Notes: a model not told the origin generated them from the sequence alone. DNA of 64,000 bases from Karalla daura (GCA_029224185.1 CM055196.1:6489034-6553033), one strand, 5' to 3'; counted from the first letter of the stretch, positions 37,739 through 50,880 are shown. Made by a program: numbers and translations.

Positions 37739-40700
37739 GGTGTGACAGAGGAGAAAGTGTCTGTATGTGGGTAAGCTCCACAATGACTGAAGGTTTTGGT
37801 TTGTTTTTGTTTTACCTTTTTGATGATTTCCGGTGTGGGACTGGAGAGATTTGATTTGAGAAGTTCCTGAAAGTCATGAATACAGAGGCATATGTCCATC
37901 AGGCTTTTTTTTTCTTCGCTTTCTACTATTTCTGTATAAGAAGAACAAATTAAAAAATCATTCAGGTTCTTATTACATGTGAAGCAGTGCCAAAACCAAT
38001 TTGACTGACAACATATACGTGTGTGTTTAGTGAGCTCAGCCTGGATGTTTTACAGAACTTACGGTGAGCTCCGCTCCAGAGATGTTGAGCTGGAAACGTC
38101 CATCGTTGTGGGCAGCGGTAATTAGGGGTTGCAGGACCTGTCCTGGGAGTCAACACAAGTTGCGGCTGCAATGAGCGAGGATTTAAGATCACAGAAACAC
38201 TATCCTGTTACAAATGAAATGAACCAACTAACCAGCTACAGGAAAAATGAGGGTAGGGTTGTCAAGCCAGACAATTAAATAATGTATCAGGAGGAAATAG
38301 AATTATGGCTAAGCAATGCCTCACAATGCGTTCAGGATTTGGTAATAATACAGTGATACGTACTCAATAGCACCACCAGTTGAGGACCCAAAGCTTTAAG
38401 TTCATGAGCCAAGACCCGCAACAGTATTGTGACACATCAGTGTTACATGTGGTGCCTAAGCATCCAAACACCCAGAAATGCAGAGCCACCCATTCACCTG
38501 ACAACCAGAAATAGAGCATCTTGTTTTCAGTCAGATGCCTTGGGTGGAAAACAGAGTCGCTGATGGTGGCGTTCGTGCCGTTGTATTTGACCAGCCCCTG
38601 GAAGATTTAAGGATCAGAGAAACAACTGTGAGTTTTACACCACAACCTTACCTCAGCTCAGTGATTGACAATGCGTCTATTAGAAAGCACCTTGTGGTAT
38701 GATTCGATGTAGTTGGCTGTGATGACAGGCGGAGCAGTGATGCCGATATCTACGCTGATGTCTCCATCTGTGAGGAATTGTTCTGTAAACACACACACGC
38801 ACACACAATAATGTTTGGAGACATCCCACTATGACTTATAAACATTGACATACATATGTTTACACATCCTATATGGGTGCAATACCCAGATTCTTCTTCC
38901 CTTGAGTTAGTGTATGTGTTTACTCATATTTAGGGCTTCGGGTGACATATTTGCAAAAGAATATGAGCAATAAGTTGTAATTCCATCATTTTGTGATGAA
39001 ATACCCTTGCAGGAGTGGGTCCACCTCGATGCTCTGCCATGTTGCTACACACTCAAAGACTCAAAGTGTGTTCGAAGCCATGGATTCACAATGGTCGGAC
39101 ACACATAGACACCTACCTGCTGTGTCTTGTATGAAGTCAGCCAGTATATTTGCTGCCTTGTTGATCTCCCCACAGATCTGCAGTTAAGAACAGACCCATC
39201 AGCGCTGCCTTGACTCTGGCTGTAACACTTCCTCCCACTGTTGGGCTCAACAGTGCAGGGTGGAAGCTGAAGAAGCTGTGCCCCCCCCCACCCAGCATCC
39301 CCCCACCTCTCACCTGTCTCTTTACTGCAACTTTGACGGTGAAGGAGATGAAGTTGGTGAAGAGCTTCTTCAGCCAGTTTGGTCTGACCAACGAGATGCA
39401 GACACACATTAAGGATCTCACTGGTGTTACCGCACAGACACAGGTGTTGCTTAGCGACCTACTCTCTGTCTCCCTGAAGATGAAGCTCGAGTTTGTGAAA
39501 GTTCAGGTAGCAGTCGGATGTGTCTGCAGCTACCTTCCCCTCTCCACAGTCTTACAGGGAAAGAAAGCATCAGACAGAAACATCAAACTAAACATCAAAT
39601 TATCATCTAGAACATTAAATCAACCGTCAAGCCATTGGCTGCAAAAAGGAGTACTCACAAAGTTTGGGGTTAATTCCAAGATCAATCTGGGACTCAAACT
39701 CAAAGTCAATCGATTGTTTGATGTTGAGGCTGGGTGACAAATAGAAAGAGATGCAAATGTGAGGTAAACATGAATCATTCTGCTGTCAGTGCCTGGGGAG
39801 CTGTGTGTGTATTGCAGTGTTTGATTATGGTGCCTTCGTTTGCTGTCACTGTGTCAGACCTGCTGCCATTCACCCACACAAAGATCCAGTAGCCTCAAAC
39901 CAATCCTTCCTGACAAGTCTTTATAAAAATAGATTCCTTTTTAATGAAATATGAAACTCGTTCCACTTTCTGGTTTGTCTTAATCAGTCCTAAATACGGG
40001 AATAAATGTGAATGTAATGTAGGCTGTTTGTGTTTTCTTAGACTACCACATTTAGATAAGGTAGATAGAAAGACATAAGCTGTATTGATTGAAATCTAAG
40101 AGCAATCCAAAATCTGACTTTCCATGTGCTGTCAGAAGTTGAACTTGTTTGCACTGATGTTTGTTTTGTTTTGTTTCTCCTAATTTTGTGTTTTTGTATC
40201 TCTGGGCCTGTAAACCAATGATTGATGGGATGGGAATGTAGCCAGGCACACGCTCAGACTTACAGCCAGCTGCCATATCCATACTGGATGGTCCCTTTGA
40301 AGATTGCAGACACATTGTTTATCTCAAGCCTGATGCCTTCACCTGGGAGCAGCTCAAACTCACTCTGACCAATCGACAGGCTGTTAATCTCCAGGCTGGT
40401 TAAAAAAAAAGAACAGACATGACATGATTTTTAGACATTTCACACTCAATTGTGCATACTGTGTGTCTTTTGTGTATGACATACTTGTCCAGGCCATAAA
40501 CAACGTTGCCGATGAAGAGCAGCGATTTCTCTCCCTTCATACTGGGGTATCTGGCATGTTGGAAAGCGGCCTCAATCACTTTTGTGGTTTTCTCATTTAC
40601 TGCCAATGAGCCACACACACACACAAACATTTAAATGCAGGTACATGACACCGAGATGAAGAAACAAGCACACCGGAATGCAGGACTACCATAATATTAT

Positions 40701-41017
40701 TGACTGTTTATAACTACCAATAAATGGGACAATTTTATTATTTCTGACACTACAGTTTTGACCCAGGGGAAAGAAATAAACCGTCTGCTGAGCTCAAAAT
40801 CTGCACCACAGTTTTTTGTAGTGTTTCTTTTTTTTTCCCTTAAAGGGATGAAAGGTGAAATAGCAGTGTGACACTTACACACAACAGCTGCGGGGTAGGT
40901 GAGGCGACACACGGCCCCGGTGAATCTGTAGGCTGCAGCGGGGTCCTGCTGGCAGGCGCGGGACGTCCCGAACGCAGACAGGAACACCAGCAGGAGTGGG
41001 AAAACATCACGAGACAT
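36349..41017 (-). CDS. cetp: Cholesteryl ester transfer protein
   Basis: Secreted plasma protein of the BPI/LBP/PLTP family that exchanges cholesteryl esters and triglycerides between lipoproteins. Exons in transcription order: 41017-40879, 40599-40485, 40395-40264, 39729-39659, 39550-39463, 39383-39314, 39177-39117, 38782-38691, 38597-38498, 38142-38063, 37866-37816, 37651-37499, 37391-37324, 37008-36966, 36859-36787, 36613-36528, 36426-36349; phases join to 499 residues plus TAA (human 493). Seen: a signal peptide cleaved near Ala21, and segments close to human CETP: KVIEAAFQHARYP, IFKGTIQYGYGSW, LFTNFISFTVKV, ENKMLYFWLSG and the C-terminal helix MDFGFPHHLLVEFLKRTLQ that is needed for neutral lipid binding. 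Cysteines in the central region match the human TCDSG...PDCYL pair. Exon 12 (in frame, 153 nt) is preceded by a long TG repeat. Downstream of herpud1 on the same strand, as in mammals. Confidence 0.95.
37656..37738 (+). repeat. CA microsatellite at the 3' end of cetp intron 11
   Basis: About 40 CA units. On the transcribed (minus) strand this is (TG)n running up to GTTCAG, the acceptor of exon 12, with no pyrimidine tract between. Confidence 0.95.
38788..38807 (+). repeat. CA repeat at the 3' end of cetp intron 7
   Basis: Short imperfect CA repeat. On the cetp strand it is a TG repeat separated from the exon 8 start (38782) only by TTTACAG. Confidence 0.85.
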
Positions 41018-43385
41018 CGCAAGCCTGGACTGGTCCCCGCTGTCAGGTCTATCTCAGGTGACCGTGTTCTCCTCTGGTGTTCAGTTGACTCTTGCCTCCC
41101 CAAAGCCCCTTTCTCATGTAAAGTCCCTCTATTACACACAGATTCCCATGAACAGTGGCCTTCTGGACTCTTGCTGAGTGCAGCCTTCAGCCCAGTGACC
41201 TTGTTCTGCCCACTGTCAGGGAGAGCTCGGCGTGCTGTGGTTTTCCGCTGCAGATTTCCTTCATCCAATCAGAGGCAGACAACCTGTGTGATTCACCCTG
41301 GATGGAGGATCAAACATGGACTCAACACACGGTCCCACGAAAGCAAACTGGTCAAAGTACAAGCGTTTCAATGAAGTAAATGATTTCACTCAAGTGTAAC
41401 CTACCTATCAGTTAGACAGATAGATGGCTTCAATTTACTTAGGTGTGCATATAAATAGCAAGTGGAGCACAAGATATAACACAGTGAGCATGCAGCAGTG
41501 TTGTTTATCAAGTGATAGATTTTTAGTTCTCAGGTTGTGTCAAAATGTTATGTTGTTGTAATGTTGTTGTTATACATACCCCACAGAGGCCCTTAAAAAC
41601 AAACAAAAATACGAAATCCTTAGAGTGAGACGACCACACACAAAATTGCTGACACTCTGCGGGTCTGCATCTACACCCATCCGTTGTTAAGCAGAGCTAA
41701 GTTCTGGTCCAACCTCCGCTGAACAGACTCTTTCAATAGGTGCAGGCTCACAGGGAAACTAGATCCAGTCTGATGAACGTGAACTGCTCCTCCTCTGCCG
41801 GTGATTCCCTCGGGCCTCCTTTATTGTCAGGACCTCCCGGCTGAATTCCAGTTTGGTTTGGAGGGACGGCAAGGGGGGAGGGGGGGGGGGGGGGGGGGGG
41901 GGGGGGTTACACTGGGACACAAGGACAGAGTGCAGATAACAGCAAAGGGAGTAATTGATCTGGATGAGAGGAGGCATGGGTGAGGGCTGGGGTCAGCAGG
42001 GGCCTAACAGCGGGCTGATTTTATAGTTATATATATAGCAAAACAGGCGTTGCTTGGCGTGAGCATCAGTGGACATGGTTACAACAGGTTTGGAGAATGC
42101 ACAAACTGGACACAATGAGTCTTATTGTTGTCTCACTGACTCAGCCAGATGGTTTCCTGTAGCCACACAAGAAGTTCACTTGTACTGACTTACTGACTGT
42201 CTGAAAACAAATGACCACTTCAACACCCCCATATATGATTTTTTTTCTCAGTGAAAGCGCTGAGTGTATTTAACTAGGACACTAAAAGGAAAATAAGAAA
42301 GTTCTGTGTGCTCATCCTCTGCACATCAGACTTGCTGTATAAATTGCCAAGGACCCAAGCAGATAATTGTTTGATGTCAAAACAACTTCATAACTTTTTA
42401 CTATTAATTTACTGCTAATTCTCCTCAGTGTCCTCACACGGCAGGCGTTAAACCGGGAAAACAAGCCGACTTTTAAGATGAAAGGGCCACAGGAAGTTCA
42501 CCGTTTCACTGGTAGAGAGCTCCTCCTAGCGGAACTGGCGGGTAGTGACGTCATGGAGGCAGTCGAATAGTCGAACGATGTTTTTACCTTACACCTTACA
42601 CTTGATTTATATCATATATATATATACTATGTTTTATTTTATTGAACACTCCGTTTGTAATTTTCAAAGTGACTTCGACAATCGTATCTAAATATTGGGA
42701 ATACTTAGTTAAAGCCCCGCTCTCACTCAGTCTCTCTCTCACAAACACACACACACACAAACAACAGCTAGCTGAGCTACCAAGAAAAGCTTTTCAATGC
42801 ATTGATCACACATTCTTGGAACCACTCCATAGTGGACACGTGCTGAAACTGCAGTGAAATGAAACGCAGCCTAAATAGCAGGCCCGACAGTGTGGCTCTG
42901 AAAACCTCCCCAACAATTCTCTAACAATATTCTTTTCCCACAGGAAGAAAAAGTGCATTATGTAAGCAAATGTGTTATGGTGGTTGTGACCCCCACCTCA
43001 CACTCCCAGTATGATACAATAATGAATCCCACATAGCTACATTTACATCAGTGAAATCTTAACTATTGGAAGGATTGCCATGGCATTTCATCTGAATATC
43101 AATTCATCTCAATTACTAATCTAGAGATCATCAGTCAGTCATCAGTCAAGATATTCTTGTTAGATGCTCCTCCCTGCATGAGTTCCTATTATTTGATTTG
43201 CTCCAGTTTGACTTGATGTGTAGCAGTCATTGTGGACATACCTGCTGTATTTACCATTACATGTGTGTCCTATGGTGACCTGACCTTCAGTGGGCCTACC
43301 ACTGTAAACACTAAGGCTAACAAACTCCGGTGGCACTTTCCAGCCGGAACGGCTGCAAGACACATCACGACAACATGCTTAAGTT
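41018..43385. other. cetp upstream region
   Basis: Region between the cetp start and the herpud1 3' end. It contains a 27-base G run at 41880-41906, a CA repeat near 42741-42758 and no supported exon. The cetp promoter must lie in the right part of the first few hundred bases, but no clear TATA box was seen. Confidence 0.6.
41873..41906 (+). repeat. Poly-G run upstream of cetp
   Basis: GGGGGGA followed by 27 consecutive G, about 860 bases upstream of the cetp start codon. Such a tract can fold as a G-quadruplex and is prone to length change. Confidence 0.95.
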
Positions 43386-45076
43386 AAGAATATTTACTTT
43401 ATTGCATCCATTATTGCAAGTGTCCCTTAACACTTCATTCCACATCCATGGCCAAACAGCAACTCTCATGGCGAGGCGCGCAAACAAAATAAAATGAAAG
43501 TAAAATAAGAGTATTCACATTAAAATTCCCGATTACACATGGTGACCGCCGTCACAAGTTACCCGTGATCTCCGGGGGGAGGATCAGAGTGCTAACTTTA
43601 CAGCAGGGGCTAATGGAGAACACAGAATGGTTCAGCTTACGAGATGAGAGAAACTCTCTTAAAAAAAGAAAGGGTGTGAGATACACCCTTTGGAGGAGAG
43701 GACCGTAAGGTCCACCTGTTCCTTGTTGCAGATAATCATGCGTTGGTTACAACGAGTTAATGAACGTGAAGCGAGAGACTGGGACTCAAGTCACATGACG
43801 GCATAGCAGTAGAGTTCAGACGACTGGCGTGGCGTGTGAGGCGGAGACCAAAAAAGCGATTTCTCAGCTGGATTACACTGTATGAAAATGGCACGTTCAG
43901 TGGGATAATGCGAGTTCTTTTTTTTTTTTATTGCAATGCAGTCAGTGGGACGTCTGAATGGAGTCACGACTGGAATGACGTCAAAGGGAGTGATTCTGGG
44001 TGCAAACAGAGCATAGCACTGTGCCAAACGTGAAGGAAAATTGCGTGAAAATTCATGGTGGGATTTTGGATTCGCCCTGAAAATTTAACTCACGCCCCAC
44101 TCTGTAAAAGAACTAAAAAAAACATACAAAAATGTGAACCCTGTAGGCATTAGGCTTCCATAGAAATCCTTCCTGTGAAGAATGAGCCATATGAGGTCAT
44201 ATGAAATGAAGTCGTAACCCCCCTTAGAAGTACATACATTTGCATAAAATAGATGTTTTAAAGTGCTTTGTGTACACACAGTCTATTTACAAAACCTGTC
44301 TCTTTTTCGCAATGGGCAACATCGTAGCTTTACACAGAGACACAGTCTCATTTGTATTTGGTCACAGTCACCGCGATCATCCCACGCACGATAGAAATGG
44401 AAAATAGAAAAGTTCACCGCAGACAGTCCCGTGGGTTTGGTCGGCCGCTGCTTTGGCCGGCGATGGGGGCTGTGGGCGGCGGTGGGCGGAGTTAGTCTGA
44501 GACGAGATTACGAAGCGCGATTTTACGCGAACATGCCGGACCGACTGTCCCATCGGTCCCGTGCCTGTGCCCGGAACCACGCTCCCACCGTTTTGGTCCG
44601 ATGCCACAGAGGTCAGCCCCCCCCCCCGCTGCACTCAAAGGTCAGCTGATGAAGGGTTAATAGAAAACAAACTTAATCTGTCTCGGGGTCGCACAGTTAT
44701 TAGGAAGAGTGCCGCGTCGGGTTTTATGTTTGACAGACCGCGTCATGCGGAATCATTTTGGCCAGGAGCCTCGTCTTACAAGGCCCATTGCAAATGAAAG
44801 ACAAAAAGGAGATGTTCGTGAGAACTTAACAGTCCATGTTTTGTTACTGTTACCAGTGTGGCGTCAAGTCCTGCGTCTCCAGGTCGCGGTATTGGAAACT
44901 CAAGGCTCTGGAACCGCTTTACTTTGCTGGTTTTTCAAAACTACAGAGTCTCTATCCCGTCTTGAGTTTACCAGCTCCAGGCATCTTCTTTTTTTTTCCT
45001 TTTCAATCGCCTTTTCATGCAACAGCTTCTTCACCCAATTGAGCAAACGACATCGGCCTCTGCGGTCCTGGAGCGG
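43386..45076 (-). other. herpud1: herpud1 3' UTR
   Basis: After the TGA at 45079-45077 there is no other gene. An AATAAA on the minus strand at 43403-43398 would end a 3' UTR of about 1.7 kb. A T run and GC-rich segments are present. Confidence 0.55.
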
Positions 45077-47380
45077 TCAGTTGGCCACACCCTGGGGAAC
45101 GTCAGGAATGAGGGAGGAGAAGAAGGTCTTGAAGAAAACCCAGGCCGTCCACACGAGCGACACCCTGTGAGGGGGCACCAGCACTGCCGTCATCGGCCCC
45201 GCTCCGTCTGGCCTGCCCTCTGCGGCCGCCGCGGCGGGCTCCTCCCCCTGTCTGTCCGCCAGCTCATCGGCCTGGAGACGGAGAGACACAAAGTGGTTGG
45301 AGAACGGAGGTCTGACCCATCCAACCCGAACGGCCGGACAAGACTCAAGAAGTTCTTACCGGGTTGAGGTTTGGGTTCCTGCCCTCGTTCTGCTGGCCAC
45401 CAGGGGGCGCCACGGGGTTGGGTCCCTGGACCTGCACTCGCCTTCTGAAGGGAAACCAACCAGCAGTGTGCCTGTGGAGGAAACCAGAGGCGCAGAACAT
45501 GTCGACATAAGTAAACAAAGCCTCGAGAGCATCAAGCGGGAGGCTCCGTTTATTCTGGCTCCATTGCCGCCCCCCCCATCACTCCCACCCCACCCCAACC
45601 ATCTCTCTCCCTCCTTCCCGTTTCTCCACAGCTGTCCTGTCTGCATCGAGGCCTAACAAGGCCACAAACGTGCTCCCTTTTACACAGCTCATTAATCCCC
45701 TCCCATTCCAGCTCAACTTTGCGTCCATCTACTGAAGCAGATCCATCTAAACATCTTGCCTCCCTTGGGTCTCCGCTGACTCCCGAGGGGGACCGGGCGC
45801 TCCTCGGCGTGGGGGGAGCGGCGGCTGGTCTGTGTCTGACTGTGTGCGACTGCGCCTGCCACGTCGTGCTGAGCACCCGGCGCGATGTTGTTTCTCTTAT
45901 CTGGAGACTTGCGGACTAAAGCTGTTAAAGCGCTGACTGGGGCGGCAGAGTGAAGCAATCATTTGCCAGCATGCGAGCCGGTGAGCGGTGAGCAACGCGG
46001 GTTCACTTTTCCTCGCCCTCGGGCCCTTTCCCTTTCACCCTGCCGCACGTGACGAACCCTCGGCTTGCCCCCGCACCTCCACGCCCGCCTGCCGGTATGC
46101 GTGTGTGTGTGCGTGTGTGCTGTAAATGCTGGCGCGGGGCTTACGTAACAGCCGGCAGCCTGCGAGAGGCGTGGCGCTGAAGAGAACAACGCGGCCCCGC
46201 CGTCGACAGCTGCGGCGCTAGCAACCTTGACCCCGACACCGACACTGGTCTGACACGGCTGCTGATTCGCCGTGTTTGGAGGCGCTATCAGCCCGGGCTT
46301 CCAGAGAGGACGGGATGGGGGTTGTGGCCTTCCTGGTCCGGGCCGCTCCAAATGAAAACGGTTCAACTTCTACGGAAATCAGTGCGGTCTCACAGCCTCC
46401 CTCTCTCGACCTCATTTATCACTGAAATTGGGCAACCTGTTGATTTAGATACTCCGATATCTGCTTGGACTGTAAATGTCTCATTTATCATGTAAAGTGC
46501 CGGTCAAACCTCGTCCAGACTGCGAGTGGGACGGTTTGAGGATGTCAAGTTATGATATCCTTACAGGACTTACAGGTACATGAGGAGGAGGGTGCCCATC
46601 ACCAGCAGGAAGCGGCTCAGGTTGGAGTTGAAGTACACGATCATGAGCAGGACGCCGAATCGGGCGGCGGAGTACAGCCAGTCCAGCCAGTCGCGCTCCA
46701 CGTCGTCCTCGTCCTCCATCAGGGGCCCGCCCTGCGCGTTCATCTGCATGTTCTGGTTGGCCTGGCCCGGGTTGATGAAGGCCGCCTCCGGGGCCGGGTT
46801 CTGGTTGGCCGGCAGGTTGTCGATGGGGTTCTGGTTGGCCAGGGGGGCGGGGACGGGCACGTGGTGGGCGGGGACGGGCGGGTACTGGGCCGCGGTGGCG
46901 GCAGGCGCGGCGGGGACGGTGCCGGCCGCGGCCAGCGCCGCGTGGCTGCGGGTGGGAGGAGAGGGGAAAGGTTAAGACGAGCCGAAAGCAGCGCGCTGGG
47001 TCCTGCATGAGGTTTCCCACCAGCTAGGTCCCCGTATCCGTGGAGCGTGCAAACGTAAGGAACGAGGACTCACTACTGCATGTAATACTGCCTGGCGTAG
47101 ACGTGCTGCAGCCACAGCAGCTGCTGAGGGCTGTACAGGGAGTAGGTGGGAAAGGCCGGCTGGGTCATGTGTGGCGCTCCGGGCCTGCGGGGAGACATGC
47201 AGACGTGTTCATACCCGTCTGCCACTGCTGACCTGCGTGCAGTTCGAGCGAGAGATCGCATCCACAGATACACCTTTTTCCACTCCTTTCATTGTATCAG
47301 CCCGGCTTACAAAACCATTTGTTGGAACAATACCCGATTGTCATATCAGCATTTTAAACAGTAAGCCAGGGCGTGTTCCT

Positions 47381-47421
<41 letters not shown>

Positions 47422-49864
47422 TCCCCTGAGCGCTTTGCAGGTGCACTCTGACATGGCTGTCACGCTTCGGCAGTATTTGCACCACTGTAAAATGTACTGC
47501 CAGAAATTTGACTATGCACAGGTCCAAGCTGGTCCACATTGGTTATCAAACAGCTGCTGTGTGCAGAGTTATAATGAACTGCTACATCGAGGTCGCTCGT
47601 TACGTGGCTTACATGGTGGCGGCGGCAGCAGCAGGATCGGGCCACGAGGGAGCTCCCGACGGGGACGCCGGGGCGTGTGGGTGCGCCGGAGCAGCAGCTG
47701 AGCTTTGCCTCCTCTGCCTCAGCTCTGGCATGCTGGGAGCCGGGGCCGAGCCGGAGGAGGAGCCGCCGGACTGCTGCTGGCCCGTCTCCTTGGTCTGCAA
47801 AGGCACGGATCACACCGTTCAGACCCGGGCCGACGTCGAACACAGTAATTACGGAAGTCCTCAGGGCTTCTCCCATCGAGGACAAGGAGCTGGAAGCTGT
47901 GTCGCGCTGAAAACGGCACCTGCCGGTCAGCCGGAGCCGACGTTAAAGCCGCTGCCTTTGAGCTTGATGTGTCACAGCGGGAATCTATGAATCTATGAGA
48001 GTGAAACCGGAGCATTTGGAGGCGCTGGACGTTACATGCAGCGCGGGGCAAAGTGGGATGGGTGGTGTAGAACCGCAGGTCGACTGTTCATTGTCAGATG
48101 TGGCACAAACCCCAACATGCAAATCGGGTGTTTCGACTGTCTGACGCTGGCTGTTTTGCTTACACAGCCCACCATCTAAAAATAAAGCCAACAAGAGTTT
48201 CTCTCAAAGCTCTCGGTTTCACTTACCCAACACTACTGGGGGCACGCGGGAAGACAGTAAAATCTGCTGGATGCTTTGGACGATTCATCTCATTTTGGTC
48301 ACTTTAGGATTAATCCCATTGAATGTTGCCGGCGGCAAAAATGAACAAAAATGGCGAAAGTTTTTCTTCATGTCTTTGTATTGACAACAGGTCATTTCTT
48401 ACCCTTGGCCGAGCTCCCAGCTCTTCTTTGGGATAACTCCGTAGAGCGCACACTAGGTGCAGTGTGGGAATGGTGTCAGTCTGTGAAAGTGGAGATAAGT
48501 GCGTGATTATAAAACATGGAAGTATAATGGTATCGAAATAGACTAAACATCAAAACAGGAGACTACAGAACCGCTCCACCGACAAAGGCTGAGATTCTTT
48601 CTTCTTTTGGAAATTTGGAGAACCGATACTAATGATCTTGTGCTGTTTTATCCGGAAGCAGCTTTGGGAAGTAATTGGGGAAAACCATCCAAGCAATAAT
48701 GAGCACAGCTCCGTAGCACAGGAGGGTGGAGGGGGGAGAGGAGGGATCTCGTGCCCCTTCCCTCTCCTGCCATTTCAGTTTATTTCAGTGTGATTACAGC
48801 ACAGCCACACACACAAGCCTCTTAATTCCTCCTTTCTAGCGTCACAAAATGACAGAGCAGAGAACAGATTCAGGTCAGGCAGCTTGACTCTGGATATACC
48901 GAGTCTGGTTACTCAGCCTGGGGGATATCACCCAGTTTGGCTGACTGGATGTTGGATGGTTTACACAGTGTGCACCACAGCCCTTCTAAACAGAACCAAA
49001 CACAAAAGCCTGTGTGGCCGATGTCCTCTTTCGGCTCCACAGCTGTCTTTCTTAGAGCCACTACTATCTCATCTCCAGCAATGTGAGCCTCCAGGGGGAA
49101 TCAAACATGTAACATCACACTGTGCTGATTATATCCTTGCGCTTCCAGACAGATGACAACACCTACCTGCCTGAAGAGATCCTTAATGCACAGGTGATCG
49201 GGCAACAGTTTACCAGCATAGATCAGCCTCTGCTCGCTCACAGCCTGCAGAAAACAAACACAATAGATGATTTATTTTATAACACACTGGGTATACAGAA
49301 AATCACTACTCCGCCACTGATATAATATTCTACTGTAGCTCGACCACCTTAAATGTGCGTCATTCACACCCCCCTCATTTCTTTTCCTTCTAATTTTCTA
49401 ACTGGAAATCTGTTTTTTAACATGCATCCTTGATGTCTTCGCGCATTCGCACATGGGAATCCTGGTGACTCGGCCTTGTTTGATGCACATGGCCAGTTTT
49501 CCCACACACCGTCAGAGTAGATGGACAATCATTAACTGAGAGTCCTTGAGTTTTTACTTGTGCGTTATGACATGTTGCTTCGTCTGCATGCTGAACACCT
49601 CGGCGGAGCACAGAGCCTCTCCTCCTCATCTGTCCCCTGTCCAGGTAGCAGCCTGGATGGACGCCTTGCCCTTCAGGGCTGCAGTCATCCGGGAGGATGA
49701 AGCCTGGCAGTCACAGCTGCTTATTAGGTATATTAGGTTCTTGGCTCTCTGCCTTCTCATCTGTGGAGACTTTTTTCATTGTGGTTATGACTGAACTACA
49801 GCTTCATTGGGCTCCACTGATCCGAGTTTTGAGTCTTGAGAACTTTCCAGACAGATGAATGCAG

Positions 49865-49937
<73 letters not shown>

Positions 49938-50334
49938 AAGAAATCACTGCAGGAGCAAAACAAAAGTCTATGCAAAAGAGGTAGCAACAGTTGTGACAGT
50001 CTGCAGTAAACTACAGTTTGGTGGTAAACTACAGTTTAAGTAGAGAGAGTAGAGTTTAAATAGGGAGTAGAGAGAGAATTGTAGGGCTTTGGGTGAGTTG
50101 TTAGATATCTAGTAAATAGTGAGTCTGTATCGTTTGCTAGGTGCTAGGTGTGTGTTTGTGTGTTACTAGTATCGTACAGAATTGCTTGATAGATGAAAGA
50201 CTTGAAGTATAATGTGGACTGGGCAACTAAAAAAAGACGGACTGGCAGACACGCCTCACGTAAACAGCTGTATAGACTGTACATACTGTCCAGCCCTAAG
50301 AAAACACACACACACACACACACACACAGACCCC

Positions 50335-50387
<53 letters not shown>

Positions 50388-50629
50388 AACATACACAATC
50401 AGGGAAATGGCTGACAGCTGTTAGCTGCTATCATATCCTGCTAGCTCACTAGCTTAGCCACCGTACTGTAACTCACGGGTCGTGTTGGGTAAACGATGGA
50501 CAGATGTGTCTTCAGGTCCTTCACGGTCCAGTTCAGCTGGACTCCCTTCACGGTCTGGTCCTCGTGCGCCTGGTTGGGCGTTTTGATGAACAGAGTGATC
50601 GTCTTTCGCTGAGACTCTCCCACATCCAT
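45077..50629 (-). CDS. herpud1: HERPUD1 (Herp), ER stress ubiquitin-like membrane protein
   Basis: ER membrane protein that organises the HRD1 ubiquitin ligase complex for degradation of misfolded proteins. Exons in transcription order: 50629-50477, 49244-49167, 48480-48403, 47794-47613, 47184-47074, 46945-46574, 45471-45360, 45271-45077; phases join to 426 residues plus TGA (human 391), with 8 exons as in human. Seen: an N-terminal ubiquitin-like domain (TLFIKTPNQAHED to HLVCALRS, about residues 10-92), a serine/alanine/proline-rich linker longer than in mammals, the conserved LWLQHVYARQYYMQY segment, asparagine-rich ANQNP repeats, the ERDWLDWLYSAARF stretch entering two hydrophobic segments that form the membrane hairpin, and the C-terminus VFFKTFFSSLIPDVP similar to human VFKTFFASLLPEGP. 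Intron 1 holds a TCTA repeat and a mixed CA/C tract. Confidence 0.96.
47382..47418 (+). repeat. CT microsatellite in herpud1 intron 4
   Basis: Perfect (CT)n of about 18 units. Confidence 0.95.
49865..49937 (+). repeat. TCTA tetranucleotide microsatellite in herpud1 intron 1
   Basis: About 18 perfect TCTA units, the longest tetranucleotide repeat in the window and probably highly polymorphic. Confidence 0.97.
50304..50383 (+). repeat. CA - poly-C - CA compound microsatellite
   Basis: (CA)n, then 21 C (50331-50351), then (CA)n again, less than 100 bases after the end of herpud1 exon 1 in the transcribed direction. Confidence 0.95.
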
Positions 50630-50880
50630 TTTAACTCTCGCTGCTTTCAGCCTCGCTTATGTCAGCTTTGGAGGTCCGTGTAACGAAAAGTCCTCGATGC
50701 GGTGTGTGCGTGAGAAACTTGTAAGACTAGGCTGAAACCTAAAGTGTCTTCCTGCTGTCTGTCACACGGGGCTTTATCACAGGGAGGAATGTTGTTTCCA
50801 AACACTGTGGCCGCTCCTGATTGGCTGCCCCACACCGACGTGGAAGGTCGAAGAATCCTCACGTTGTGAGCATGCGCAAA
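50630..50880 (-). promoter_or_regulatory. herpud1: herpud1 promoter with CCAAT box and ACGTGG core
   Basis: On the plus strand ATTGG (50820-50824, an inverted CCAAT box) is followed 14 bases later by CGTGG (50839-50843, in CGACGTGG, close to the XBP1/ATF6 UPRE core TGACGTGG). Mammalian HERPUD1 is driven by ER stress elements (CCAAT-N9-CCACG and ATTGG-N-CCACG). Here both half-sites exist but with non-standard order and spacing. A TGCGCATGCTC on the minus strand near 50870-50880 resembles an NRF1 site. Confidence 0.45.

Noticed and set aside
37472..37899. Cysteine-valine repeat proteins
   Set aside because: Translations of the CA/TG microsatellite.
46552..47010. Long plus-strand open frame over herpud1
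   Set aside because: It is antisense to the GC-rich herpud1 exon 6; it shows no family resemblance and arises from low stop-codon density.
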